This document shows positions 8,639 through 15,487 of a stretch of DNA of 64,000 nucleotides, piece by piece. Under the pieces are notes generated by a model, which saw only the letters and a program-made list of their open reading frames with translations, ran no database searches and was not told where the DNA came from. This stretch comes from CAZSHB01 sp964606885. Its GTDB lineage: Bacteria; Babelota; Babeliae; Babelales; CAIQNR01. The stretch is from NCBI GenBank assembly GCA_964606885.1, contig CAZSHB010000001.1, positions 1-64,000 of the forward strand. Reading direction: 5' to 3'. Positions within the stretch are counted from its first letter, which is position 1. Each line of letters opens with the position of its first letter. A program made the translations under genes and the position numbers.

Positions 8639-9268
8639 GTGAACAAGAAAATAGCGCTCTTGTGCATCAGTCTTATAACAACGCCGGTTTGTGCATCAGA
8701 AGAAGCTCCTATCAATACAGAGATTATAACAACTCCCTATGTGTTAGTTGGGTTAGCGTTAATAAATAGAGTGTTTGAAAAGTATCAAAATTTTCGTACT
8801 ACGGGTAAAGGCCCACAATGGCTTTTTGATGCTGTAGAAGATAATAATATGCGTACCATGAACTTACTCTTATTGCTTGGTGTTGATCCAAATATAACAA
8901 GAAAAGAAAAGACACTTTTAGCACAAGCTACTTATGAACGTAATCCATATGCTGTTGAACGCTTACTACAATATGGTGCAGTAGATAATCCAAATACAAA
9001 AAAATTCATGGCACTCCATTGTTGTTTTACTAAGAAGTATGTTCCAGATATCCTCTTGGCTTTATTAAAAAACGGATCGAAAAATTATATTCCAGAAAAA
9101 AAAGAAGCATTATGTACAAAAGCATTAGCCGATAACAAAGCACTCAAACACAATCATCAGATATCACCACCCGATGATGATTTATGGCCTCTTCCTAATG
9201 GAAAAGAAAGAATTTCTGCTTGTAGGCAATATATATTTGACTGCTATATGTTTAGTCTTAAACCCTAA
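8639..9268 (+). CDS. Secreted ankyrin-repeat protein
   Basis: This 209-residue protein starts at a GTG preceded by GGGAG. It has a signal peptide (KIALLCISLITTPVCASEE), an acidic spacer and a mildly hydrophobic helix (TTPYVLVGLALINRVF). Ankyrin repeats cover about residues 60-155: WLFDAVEDNNMRTMNLLLLLG-VDPN, LLAQATYERNPYAVERLLQYG and a third weaker unit. The C-terminus carries several Cys (CTKA, ACRQYIFDCY). It is the fourth gene of the operon. Its N-terminal plan matches the gene at 6964, and the leader resembles that of the next gene (MNKKI-LC-T). Confidence 0.74.
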   Translation: MNKKIALLCISLITTPVCASEEAPINTEIITTPYVLVGLALINRVFEKYQNFRTTGKGPQWLFDAVEDNNMRTMNLLLLLGVDPNITRKEKTLLAQATYERNPYAVERLLQYGAVDNPNTKKFMALHCCFTKKYVPDILLALLKNGSKNYIPEKKEALCTKALADNKALKHNHQISPPDDDLWPLPNGKERISACRQYIFDCYMFSLKP

Positions 9269-9282
9269 AAAGGAGAAAGAAC

Positions 9283-9531
9283 ATGAATAAAAAGATACTT
9301 GTGCTGTGTGCAACATTGGTCACAACACCACTACACACTTCCAATAATTGTGGTCCTGAAGAGCTTGCTCAACTCTATAGCTTAGTACTACTGGGTGCCG
9401 CAGCATATGCAACCAGATTTATACCACTAGCTAACCCGTATCCTAACCTACTCAATCACAAAGCAACTACAAAACCCCAGATACTCCCTCTAACCAGACG
9501 GGATACAACCATGCAAAAAAAGAAAAACTAA
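9283..9531 (+). CDS. Small secreted protein, TM helix, no ankyrin part
   Basis: This 82-residue protein has a signal peptide (MNKKILVLCATLVTTPLHTS), a short acidic stretch (CGPEELAQ) and a hydrophobic helix (LYSLVLLGAAAYATRFI), then ~30 residues with Pro and Lys and a basic end (MQKKKN). It has the shared leader-spacer-helix module of its neighbours but essentially no distal domain, so it may be a truncated family member. A good AAAGGAG ribosome binding site precedes the ATG. Function unknown. Confidence 0.6.
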   Translation: MNKKILVLCATLVTTPLHTSNNCGPEELAQLYSLVLLGAAAYATRFIPLANPYPNLLNHKATTKPQILPLTRRDTTMQKKKN

Positions 9532-9533
9532 CT

Positions 9534-10073
9534 ATGCTCAAACAACTCTTTTTAGTATCCATGCTCTGTACCGCACCAACTCTGCACGCATCGCAAGACG
9601 AACAAGACGTTTACCAACATGCACAACTATGCTTAGTAACTGCAGTGGCCGCTTTTAGTTTGGTTTACGTATTAGGAAAAAAATGTTTTGATAAACCTGC
9701 ACCAAGAGAACCGATAGCACAAGCCGCAATACCTACAAAGCATATAGTCATTACCATTTCAGACGCTGAAGACAGACCCGCATCGCCAATCAAGCGCAAA
9801 CAGAAAAAAAATCCCTCTAAAACAACACAAACCGCTGATGATGATTTTCGTGTTGCAACGTGGCATGAAACACATGCGACAATATCAACAGATTTTGTTA
9901 GAGATAATTCTCTCAACCAAGGGAAACAAGTACAATTTGCAAGCGAAGTAAGAACAATAAGCCCCACAGAAGAACCCGAACAAGAACCAGTACAGACACG
10001 CGCACAAATACTAAAACGTAACAATAGAGCACTACAAGAGCTACTCATACGCAAAAAACAAAAACCTACCTAA
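9534..10073 (+). CDS. Small secreted protein with TM helix and charged disordered tail
   Basis: This 179-residue protein has a signal peptide (LKQLFLVSMLCTAPTLHAS), acidic spacer DEQDVYQH and a hydrophobic helix (LCLVTAVAAFSLVYVLG). Residues ~60-179 are highly charged, Lys/Glu/Thr/Gln-rich and probably disordered, with a bipartite basic cluster (KRKQKKN near residue 90) and a basic end (RKKQKPT). Start is 2 bases after the stop of the preceding gene. The basic cluster could be a nuclear localisation signal if the protein reaches a host cell, but that is speculation. Confidence 0.6.
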   Translation: MLKQLFLVSMLCTAPTLHASQDEQDVYQHAQLCLVTAVAAFSLVYVLGKKCFDKPAPREPIAQAAIPTKHIVITISDAEDRPASPIKRKQKKNPSKTTQTADDDFRVATWHETHATISTDFVRDNSLNQGKQVQFASEVRTISPTEEPEQEPVQTRAQILKRNNRALQELLIRKKQKPT

Positions 10074-10091
10074 ACAGTAAAGGCCATGTTC

Positions 10092-10406
10092 ATGAATCTT
10101 AAAACAGCTGCCCTCTCTCTTTTGTTACTCACTATGCCACTGCGCGCATCACAACCAGAAGATACGGTTACTCTACAAACCAAACTACTGATGGCTGCTG
10201 GAGGATTTATTGCAATAAGTGTTACTATTGCCGCTCTAAAAGAAGCCCACTATTATGCAACCACATGGTCCATGACTAAGCAAGAAAGAATTACTGCAAA
10301 AACAGGAGCATTTTTAAGAAAAAAACTAAGAGCAAAAAACGCACAAGCCAGAGCTGCTTATGAAAAAAATAGAGATAGAATATGCGCTCTAGTATGTGGA
10401 GAATAA
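10092..10406 (+). CDS. Small secreted protein, TM helix, basic tail
   Basis: This 104-residue protein ends the operon. It has a signal peptide (MNLKTAALSLLLLTMPLRAS), acidic spacer QPEDTVTLQ, hydrophobic helix (LLMAAGGFIAISVTIAAL) and a basic, helical C-terminal half rich in Lys, Arg and Ala. The ATG at 10092 gives a 9-base spacing from AAAGG; an ATG two codons earlier is possible. It carries the same leader-spacer-helix module as genes 6317, 6964, 8639, 9283 and 9534. A terminator follows at 10432. Confidence 0.6.
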   Translation: MNLKTAALSLLLLTMPLRASQPEDTVTLQTKLLMAAGGFIAISVTIAALKEAHYYATTWSMTKQERITAKTGAFLRKKLRAKNAQARAAYEKNRDRICALVCGE

Positions 10407-10431
10407 CTAATAATTTAAACAATAACTAAGC

Positions 10432-10463
10432 AAAAAGAGCCATTGTTACATGGCTCTTTTTTA
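10432..10463. terminator. Bidirectional intrinsic terminator
   Basis: The stem AAAGAGCCAT / ATGGCTCTTT has a 6-base loop and T-runs on both sides. It ends the secreted-protein operon on the plus strand and the rpmF-to-acpP transcript on the minus strand. Confidence 0.88.
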
Positions 10464-10502
10464 TTTGATACACGTACGTAACATGCACAGCGGGAGATAA
10501 AA

Positions 10503-10748
10503 TTACGCTGCTTTTTTTGTTGCTATATAACTGACCGTAGTACGCACGCTCGTGATCTGTTGCGCATCTTCATCATTAATCTCAAGGTCAAACAGATCCT
10601 CAAGGCGCATGACCAGTTCAATCATCGCTAAATAGTCAGCACCAAGTTCTGTAAAATCATTAACCGAAAGTACACGGGCTGGCTCAAGTTCAAACTGTTT
10701 GGCAACCAAGGCAACAACTTTAGTTTCTATATCTTTATGTTCGGTCAT
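10503..10748 (-). CDS. acpP: Acyl carrier protein homologue lacking the phosphopantetheine serine
   Basis: This 81-residue protein aligns with ACP end to end, including the recognition helix (ELVMRLEDLFDLEINDEDA). In working ACPs the prosthetic group is attached to Ser in the DSL motif; here the motif reads GADYLAMIEL, so the acceptor is Tyr39 (codon TAT). A single C-to-A change from TCT would explain it. As written it cannot carry a thioester-linked acyl chain. The ATG at 10748 was chosen because it matches the usual ACP N-terminus; it starts 4 bases after the fabD-like gene ends. The bases around the site read cleanly, so a sequencing error is possible but not indicated. Confidence 0.85.
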   Translation of the reverse strand: MTEHKDIETKVVALVAKQFELEPARVLSVNDFTELGADYLAMIELVMRLEDLFDLEINDEDAQQITSVRTTVSYIATKKAA

Positions 10749-10752
10749 CTTT

Positions 10753-11748
10753 TTAACTTTCTTTCGATTCATCAATAATAACATCCACAATCTCGTCAGA
10801 CTCAGGATTTGGGATCTCTACCCCTGTAATCATTTTAACGACATGTTGCACATCAGCAAACGAGCTGACTGCATGCACTTTTTTATCAGGATACAGGTGC
10901 GCACACTGTTTTTTTAAATCGGTACCAGGACCAACTTCTAAGATAACATCACACGCTTCCAGCACTTCTAACACTTTGTCCCATGCGGTAGGCGCGCACA
11001 CATGCTGCATAAGCGCCGCACGAATCATTTCGCCATTAGTAAGCGGTTCTGCAATCACGCCCGTAATAAAGGGCACGGTTGTATCTTTAAAATCAACTTT
11101 TTCTAAATACAAACGTAACTGCTTTAACAGATCTCCAAGCAAGGGCGAATGTAATCCACCACCTGTTGAAGCTTCTTTAACTTTAGCGTACGAGAAATTG
11201 TCCGCAGACTCACGTACATAGGCAACAGCTTTTTGTGTACCGGTAACTAAATAATCTTCTTTAGAAAAGGCAACCGCAATAGAAGCCGACTCTTGCCCAC
11301 GTGTACCCTCATCGCATAGTTGCTGTACAACGGCAATATCCATACCTTTAATACGCACAGCACTGACTGCATTAGTATCTAAAAATTCTTGGTATAATGT
11401 GGCTAATTTTTTAATCAGATATAAAGCGTCGGGCATGTTAAGAGCGCCTGCAGTAACAACTGCTGCATACTCACCAACATCGTCCCCTGCTACCATACTC
11501 GGTTCAACGCCATGTTCTTTGAGCACACGAGCAATAGAGACCATAGTAACGAGTAAAACCACATACGCTTGATCGATTTTTTTAAGTTCACTGTCAGACG
11601 AGGCAAAAGAGAGTTTTACAAAGTTGGTATCAAGGCAACTGGCAGCTTCTTCAAACACTTCTTGGACCACACGGTAATTATCATACAGATCCTTACCCAT
11701 GCCAACCCATTGCGTTCCATAACCGGAAAAAACAAATCCTATCTTCAT
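10753..11748 (-). CDS. fabD: FabD-like malonyl-CoA:ACP transacylase homologue, catalytic residues lost
   Basis: This 331-residue protein has the FabD fold along its length: FVFSGYGTQWVGMG for the oxyanion GQGSQ block, then GDDVGEYAAVVTAGAL for the GHSLGEY nucleophile elbow, GGGLHSPLL for the His block and EVGPGTDLKK near the C-terminus. The catalytic Ser is Asp90 and the preceding His is Asp89; the malonate-binding Arg of the LVxxRGxxMQ block is Leu115. His200 and Gln13 remain. It therefore should not load malonyl groups. It lies 20 bases after gltX and 4 bases before the equally altered acpP. The ATG at 11748 has the better-spaced AGGGG site. A regulatory or scaffold role, or decay, are alternatives. 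Confidence 0.83.
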   Translation of the reverse strand: MKIGFVFSGYGTQWVGMGKDLYDNYRVVQEVFEEAASCLDTNFVKLSFASSDSELKKIDQAYVVLLVTMVSIARVLKEHGVEPSMVAGDDVGEYAAVVTAGALNMPDALYLIKKLATLYQEFLDTNAVSAVRIKGMDIAVVQQLCDEGTRGQESASIAVAFSKEDYLVTGTQKAVAYVRESADNFSYAKVKEASTGGGLHSPLLGDLLKQLRLYLEKVDFKDTTVPFITGVIAEPLTNGEMIRAALMQHVCAPTAWDKVLEVLEACDVILEVGPGTDLKKQCAHLYPDKKVHAVSSFADVQHVVKMITGVEIPNPESDEIVDVIIDESKES

Positions 11749-11768
11749 GTGCATGCGCCCCTTTTGGT

Positions 11769-13184
11769 TCAGCGTGCCCCTACATAGGTTTGTAGAGCAT
11801 GAACACGCTGTACAGTTTTTTCTTTTCCTACAAGTGCCAGCAAATCAAAAATACCAGGACTTGCTGTACTACCGGTAAGTGCAAGACGTAGTGGCTGAGC
11901 AACAGCTACCAACTTTACATCACGTTCTTTGCAAAATGCTTTTACACACGCTGCAACCGTATCATGATCAAAGCTTGTAACTGTTTGTAGCTGACCAAAC
12001 ACGTCGCGTAACAACGCTTGACCCGCATCAGTCATCCACACATCTACATCGTCTTGTACATACGCGTCAGGACCAGTATAAAGCGTGACAACGTTATCTC
12101 TCAACTCTTTCAAGGTTTTAACACGCTCTTTATAGAGAGTAATCGCCTTTTGCAGACTATGAGTATCCCAAGAAGCTGTCTTGTGTACGATATCCGCATC
12201 TACTTGTTCAATAAGTGCGGTCAACAATTCTTGAGAGCTCTTTGCTTTAATGTAAACCGTGTTAACCCAATCAAGCTTGTGCGGATCAAAGATCGATCCC
12301 TTTTTGCCTACATGCTCAAGTGAGAAAAACTGAATCATTTCTGCAACTGAAAAAATTTCTTGATCCCCATGCGCCCAACCAAGACGCACGAGATAATTGA
12401 TAAAAGCATCGGGTAAATACCCAGCTTTCTTATAAGACAACACATCCACAGCACCATCGCGCTTACTTAATTTGCTGCCATCAGCACCTAAAATCATAGG
12501 TATGTGAGCAAATAAAGGTAGTGAATAGCCACATGCTTGATACAGCAACAACTGCTTTGGCGTGTTTGAAATGTGCTCTTCTGCACGGATAACGTGCGTA
12601 ATTTTTAGATCGTGGTCATCAATGACCACAACAAAGTTATAGGTAAAAGACCCATCAGAACGAACAATAATAAAATCATCAAGCTGTTCACGCTCAACAA
12701 CTACCTGCCCACGAATAAGATCGTTAAATTCTGCGCGCTTAAAATCGTCAGGTAATGCAAAACGCACTACAAACGGACCGGTGCCAAATGTTGTTCTATT
12801 TCTACAATAGCCGTCATACGCATAATGCTCATCAGTAGAGCCTGCAGCACGCACGCGCGCTTCTATTTCTTGCGCAGAGCAATAACAACGGTACGCTTTT
12901 TTTTCTTTAATTAATCTATCTAAGATGCCTTGGTACAAGGCTGTTCTTTGTGATTGATAAACAGACGGTTCATCGCTGGTAATACCAACCCAGGCAAGCG
13001 ATGCCATTTGAGAAGTAACATACTCAAGAGACGAACGCTCAAGATCAGTGTCTTCTACACGAATAAGAAACACACCACCATGATGTCTTGCAAATAACCA
13101 ATTAAAAAGGGCCGTCCGAAGACCGCCCACATGTAAATTTCCGGTAGGAGAAGGCGCAAACCGCACACGCACATTCTTATTCAT
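11769..13184 (-). CDS. gltX: Glutamyl-tRNA synthetase
   Basis: GltX charges tRNA-Glu, and tRNA-Gln too in bacteria using the amidotransferase route. The 471-residue class I synthetase has the HIGH-type motif in RFAPSPTGNLHVGGLRTALF at the N-terminus and the KMSKS-type motif as KLSKRDGAVDV, with a C-terminal helical anticodon-binding region. Start was placed at the ATG at 13184, 9 bases or fewer after AAAGGG; a GTG two codons earlier is in frame. It lies in a minus-strand unit between a TPR protein and the fabD homologue. The family assignment is firm; the discriminating or non-discriminating type is not decided here. Confidence 0.96.
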   Translation of the reverse strand: MNKNVRVRFAPSPTGNLHVGGLRTALFNWLFARHHGGVFLIRVEDTDLERSSLEYVTSQMASLAWVGITSDEPSVYQSQRTALYQGILDRLIKEKKAYRCYCSAQEIEARVRAAGSTDEHYAYDGYCRNRTTFGTGPFVVRFALPDDFKRAEFNDLIRGQVVVEREQLDDFIIVRSDGSFTYNFVVVIDDHDLKITHVIRAEEHISNTPKQLLLYQACGYSLPLFAHIPMILGADGSKLSKRDGAVDVLSYKKAGYLPDAFINYLVRLGWAHGDQEIFSVAEMIQFFSLEHVGKKGSIFDPHKLDWVNTVYIKAKSSQELLTALIEQVDADIVHKTASWDTHSLQKAITLYKERVKTLKELRDNVVTLYTGPDAYVQDDVDVWMTDAGQALLRDVFGQLQTVTSFDHDTVAACVKAFCKERDVKLVAVAQPLRLALTGSTASPGIFDLLALVGKEKTVQRVHALQTYVGAR

Positions 13185-13194
13185 GAACACCCTT

Positions 13195-13884
13195 TTACGA
13201 GAGTAAACTCAATTTTTTCTGAGCAGCATATAACCAAGGAGATGATCCTTCTGGTCTGTCTTCACTTTTGAATGTTTCAAGAACCTGCCATGCTTGACGA
13301 GCAGCTTGCTCATCGCCTTTAACCCAGTAATAGTAACCAAGATTATACGCAGCATAATCAGCACTGCTGTTTTTAGGATCGTTAGCAAGAGTTGTAAGAA
13401 GATCTAAACCTTCTTGTACTCTGTCAGCTTCCATCAACATAAGTGCATACTTAGCACGGAAACTATTTTTAATGGCAGGGACAGAAACTTTATCGATCGC
13501 TTTTTCCATAGAAACTAGCGCCTTATCTTTACTACCAGAAAACCAGAATATGTCCGCATCAAGTGCATGAACATACGGCATTAATGCTGAACCACTATGA
13601 CGACTAAGAACACCATCAAAAGCAATACGCGCATCATCAAGACGTTGGTCTATCACTTCTTGATTTTCTGCACCCAGCAAAAAACCATCCGCTGCTTTGT
13701 TGTACTCTTCAAGAGCTTCCGCAACAGCAAGTTGAGCCGACTGTTCTTTATGTGCCGTATACCAACCGTATCCTTTGAACGTACCAAACCCTACAACGAG
13801 TACTACCGTTGCTAGAGTCAGGTAAAAAGACGTGGCATCTTGAGTAAACTCATCCCACCACTCTTTTATCATGGGTTGCATCAT
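13195..13884 (-). CDS. Membrane-anchored TPR protein (YfgM-like)
   Basis: This 229-residue protein has a short cytoplasmic N-terminus, one membrane helix (about residues 20-40, FYLTLATVVLVVGFGTF) and a periplasmic helical-repeat region. TPR-like pairs include AYNLGYYYWVKGDEQAARQAW near the C-terminus and RAKYALMLMEADRVQEGLDLL before it. This is the layout of YfgM-type proteins, ancillary partners of the SecYEG translocon and periplasmic chaperones. A strong Sec-dependent secretome is consistent with such a role. AAGGAAAT precedes the ATG; gltX starts 10 bases downstream. Confidence 0.72.
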   Translation of the reverse strand: MMQPMIKEWWDEFTQDATSFYLTLATVVLVVGFGTFKGYGWYTAHKEQSAQLAVAEALEEYNKAADGFLLGAENQEVIDQRLDDARIAFDGVLSRHSGSALMPYVHALDADIFWFSGSKDKALVSMEKAIDKVSVPAIKNSFRAKYALMLMEADRVQEGLDLLTTLANDPKNSSADYAAYNLGYYYWVKGDEQAARQAWQVLETFKSEDRPEGSSPWLYAAQKKLSLLS

Positions 13885-13936
13885 AATTTTATTTCCTTAT
13901 AGGTTAAGGCGCTTTTTTACTACTCTAGCTTTTGGA

Positions 13937-14221
13937 CTATTTTTTGCTTTCTACTGATTCAGCAGTTGCTTCCATTGCATTCTTACGAGCTACTTGCTTG
14001 TCTGCAATTTCTTTACGCGTGCTGGTACGTGTTACCGCTCTGTCAGCTTTAGTGGTAAGAACTTTACGTCCGCCATAAAAACCACATTCTGTACATGCCT
14101 GGTGAGACATTACAGGAGAAGAACAGTTTGAGCACAATGCAAATTGTGAATGGAACATTGCTTTATTAGCAAAACGGCTATCACGACGAGCGCGGGACCG
14201 TTTTCGTTTAGGTACTGGCAT
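13937..14221 (-). CDS. rpmF: 50S ribosomal protein L32, with C-terminal extension
   Basis: The first ~60 residues are typical L32: MPVPKRKRSRARRDSRFANK, then a zinc ribbon with CSNC and CTEC pairs. The 94-residue total exceeds the usual ~57-65 because of a Lys/Ala/Glu-rich tail of about 30 residues. In many bacteria rpmF heads the plsX-fabH-fabD-acpP cluster; here the fab remnants follow after the TPR gene and gltX, so the ancestral order is partly kept. Confidence 0.95.
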   Translation of the reverse strand: MPVPKRKRSRARRDSRFANKAMFHSQFALCSNCSSPVMSHQACTECGFYGGRKVLTTKADRAVTRTSTRKEIADKQVARKNAMEATAESVESKK

Positions 14222-14330
14222 AGGGAAACTCCTAAGTATTTTAAATAATTCTTGTTATAAAAGGCACCAACAGGACCTTAAAATGGTGATTTGTAGCATA
14301 ACAGATTGCTTTAAAAACGCAAAAAGAAGC

Positions 14331-15461
14331 TTATGCTTTCTGCCACAAACCAGCAAAATCTTGCTCTACTTTTCCTTCTAGCTGTAGATCAAAAAGCAGC
14401 TCCTTAAGCTCATCTTCAGCTTTTCCCGTTTTTGCCACCAGCTCATCCAGCGAGATAGGATCAGTTACATAATACAAAAGAGAATCTTGCGGATGTTGCT
14501 CCTGAGGGCTCTCTTTGAACACAAACTCTTGTTGTGCTTCAGGCTCAAGAGACGACTCATAAAAGCGCCCCTGGGGCGAATGCATGCCAAGCTCTTTAAC
14601 AATAGTAACACCATCTTGAATAAGCATGGCCCCTTCTTGCAATAAGGCATGGCACCCAGCGCTTACCTCTTCAAAAATAGAGCCTGGTACGGCAAATACT
14701 TGCCTATTTTCATCAAGCGCATAACGGGCCGTAATAAGCGCGCCGCTTGAAGCTGCAGCCTGCACAACGAGCGTCCCTTGGCTCATACCCGCAATAATGC
14801 GGTTACGCATGGGAAAGGTCCATTGCTGTGCTTCTGCTTGTAATGGAAAGGGACTGATCACTGCCCCTGAACTGTGTGCAATCTGTTCAAAAAGAGCGAT
14901 ATTTTCGCGCGGGTAGGGTTTCAACAACCCGGACCCAAGAACCGCCACCGTTGTTCCTTGTAGTGCTAATGTCTGCTTGTGTGCGTGAGCATCAATGCCG
15001 TAAGCGCCACCGCTGACAATACTTATACCTGCATGCACCACCGGCGGTAGCACATGATCTATGCATAACTTGCCATATGTCGTTGCTTTACGTGAACCCA
15101 CCACACCAACTGATGGAGTTTGTAATGCCGCAAGCGTACCTTGCACATACAAAACGGGCGGAGGGAGAAAAATATTTTTAAGATACGTTGGATATTCAGG
15201 ATCAATTATAGTGACAATCTGAATCTGATGTTTTTCTAACAGATCTCGCTCTTGATCGAGCGGTTTAGTATCTGCAAGACCTTGCACAATGGTCTGTGCA
15301 GTTTTTTGGCCAAAGCCACGGGCAATAAGATCTGAGGCAGTTATGTAATACATACGCGGCAACAGGTCAGAGCATTGTTTAATCAGCTTTTCGATAACTC
15401 CCGCACCTACCCCTGAAATCAGCGAAAGATGCAAAAGTGTAAAACGTACGTCTGTGCTCAT
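14331..15461 (-). CDS. dprA: DNA-processing protein DprA
   Basis: DprA binds incoming single-stranded DNA and loads RecA during natural transformation. The 376-residue protein has an N-terminal helix-hairpin-helix-like part, then the Rossmann-type core with VGSRKATTYG, IVSGGAYGIDAHAHK, VLGSGLLKPYPREN and FPMRNRIIAGMSQGTLVVQA. The C-terminal ~65 residues form a winged-helix region (DPISLDELVAKTGKAEDEL). It lies 26 bases after gyrA on the same strand. Its presence suggests competence may remain possible; no other competence genes are in the window. Confidence 0.95.
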   Translation of the reverse strand: MSTDVRFTLLHLSLISGVGAGVIEKLIKQCSDLLPRMYYITASDLIARGFGQKTAQTIVQGLADTKPLDQERDLLEKHQIQIVTIIDPEYPTYLKNIFLPPPVLYVQGTLAALQTPSVGVVGSRKATTYGKLCIDHVLPPVVHAGISIVSGGAYGIDAHAHKQTLALQGTTVAVLGSGLLKPYPRENIALFEQIAHSSGAVISPFPLQAEAQQWTFPMRNRIIAGMSQGTLVVQAAASSGALITARYALDENRQVFAVPGSIFEEVSAGCHALLQEGAMLIQDGVTIVKELGMHSPQGRFYESSLEPEAQQEFVFKESPQEQHPQDSLLYYVTDPISLDELVAKTGKAEDELKELLFDLQLEGKVEQDFAGLWQKA

Positions 15462-15487
15462 AACCTGTTGCGCGTCCTAGTAATTCA

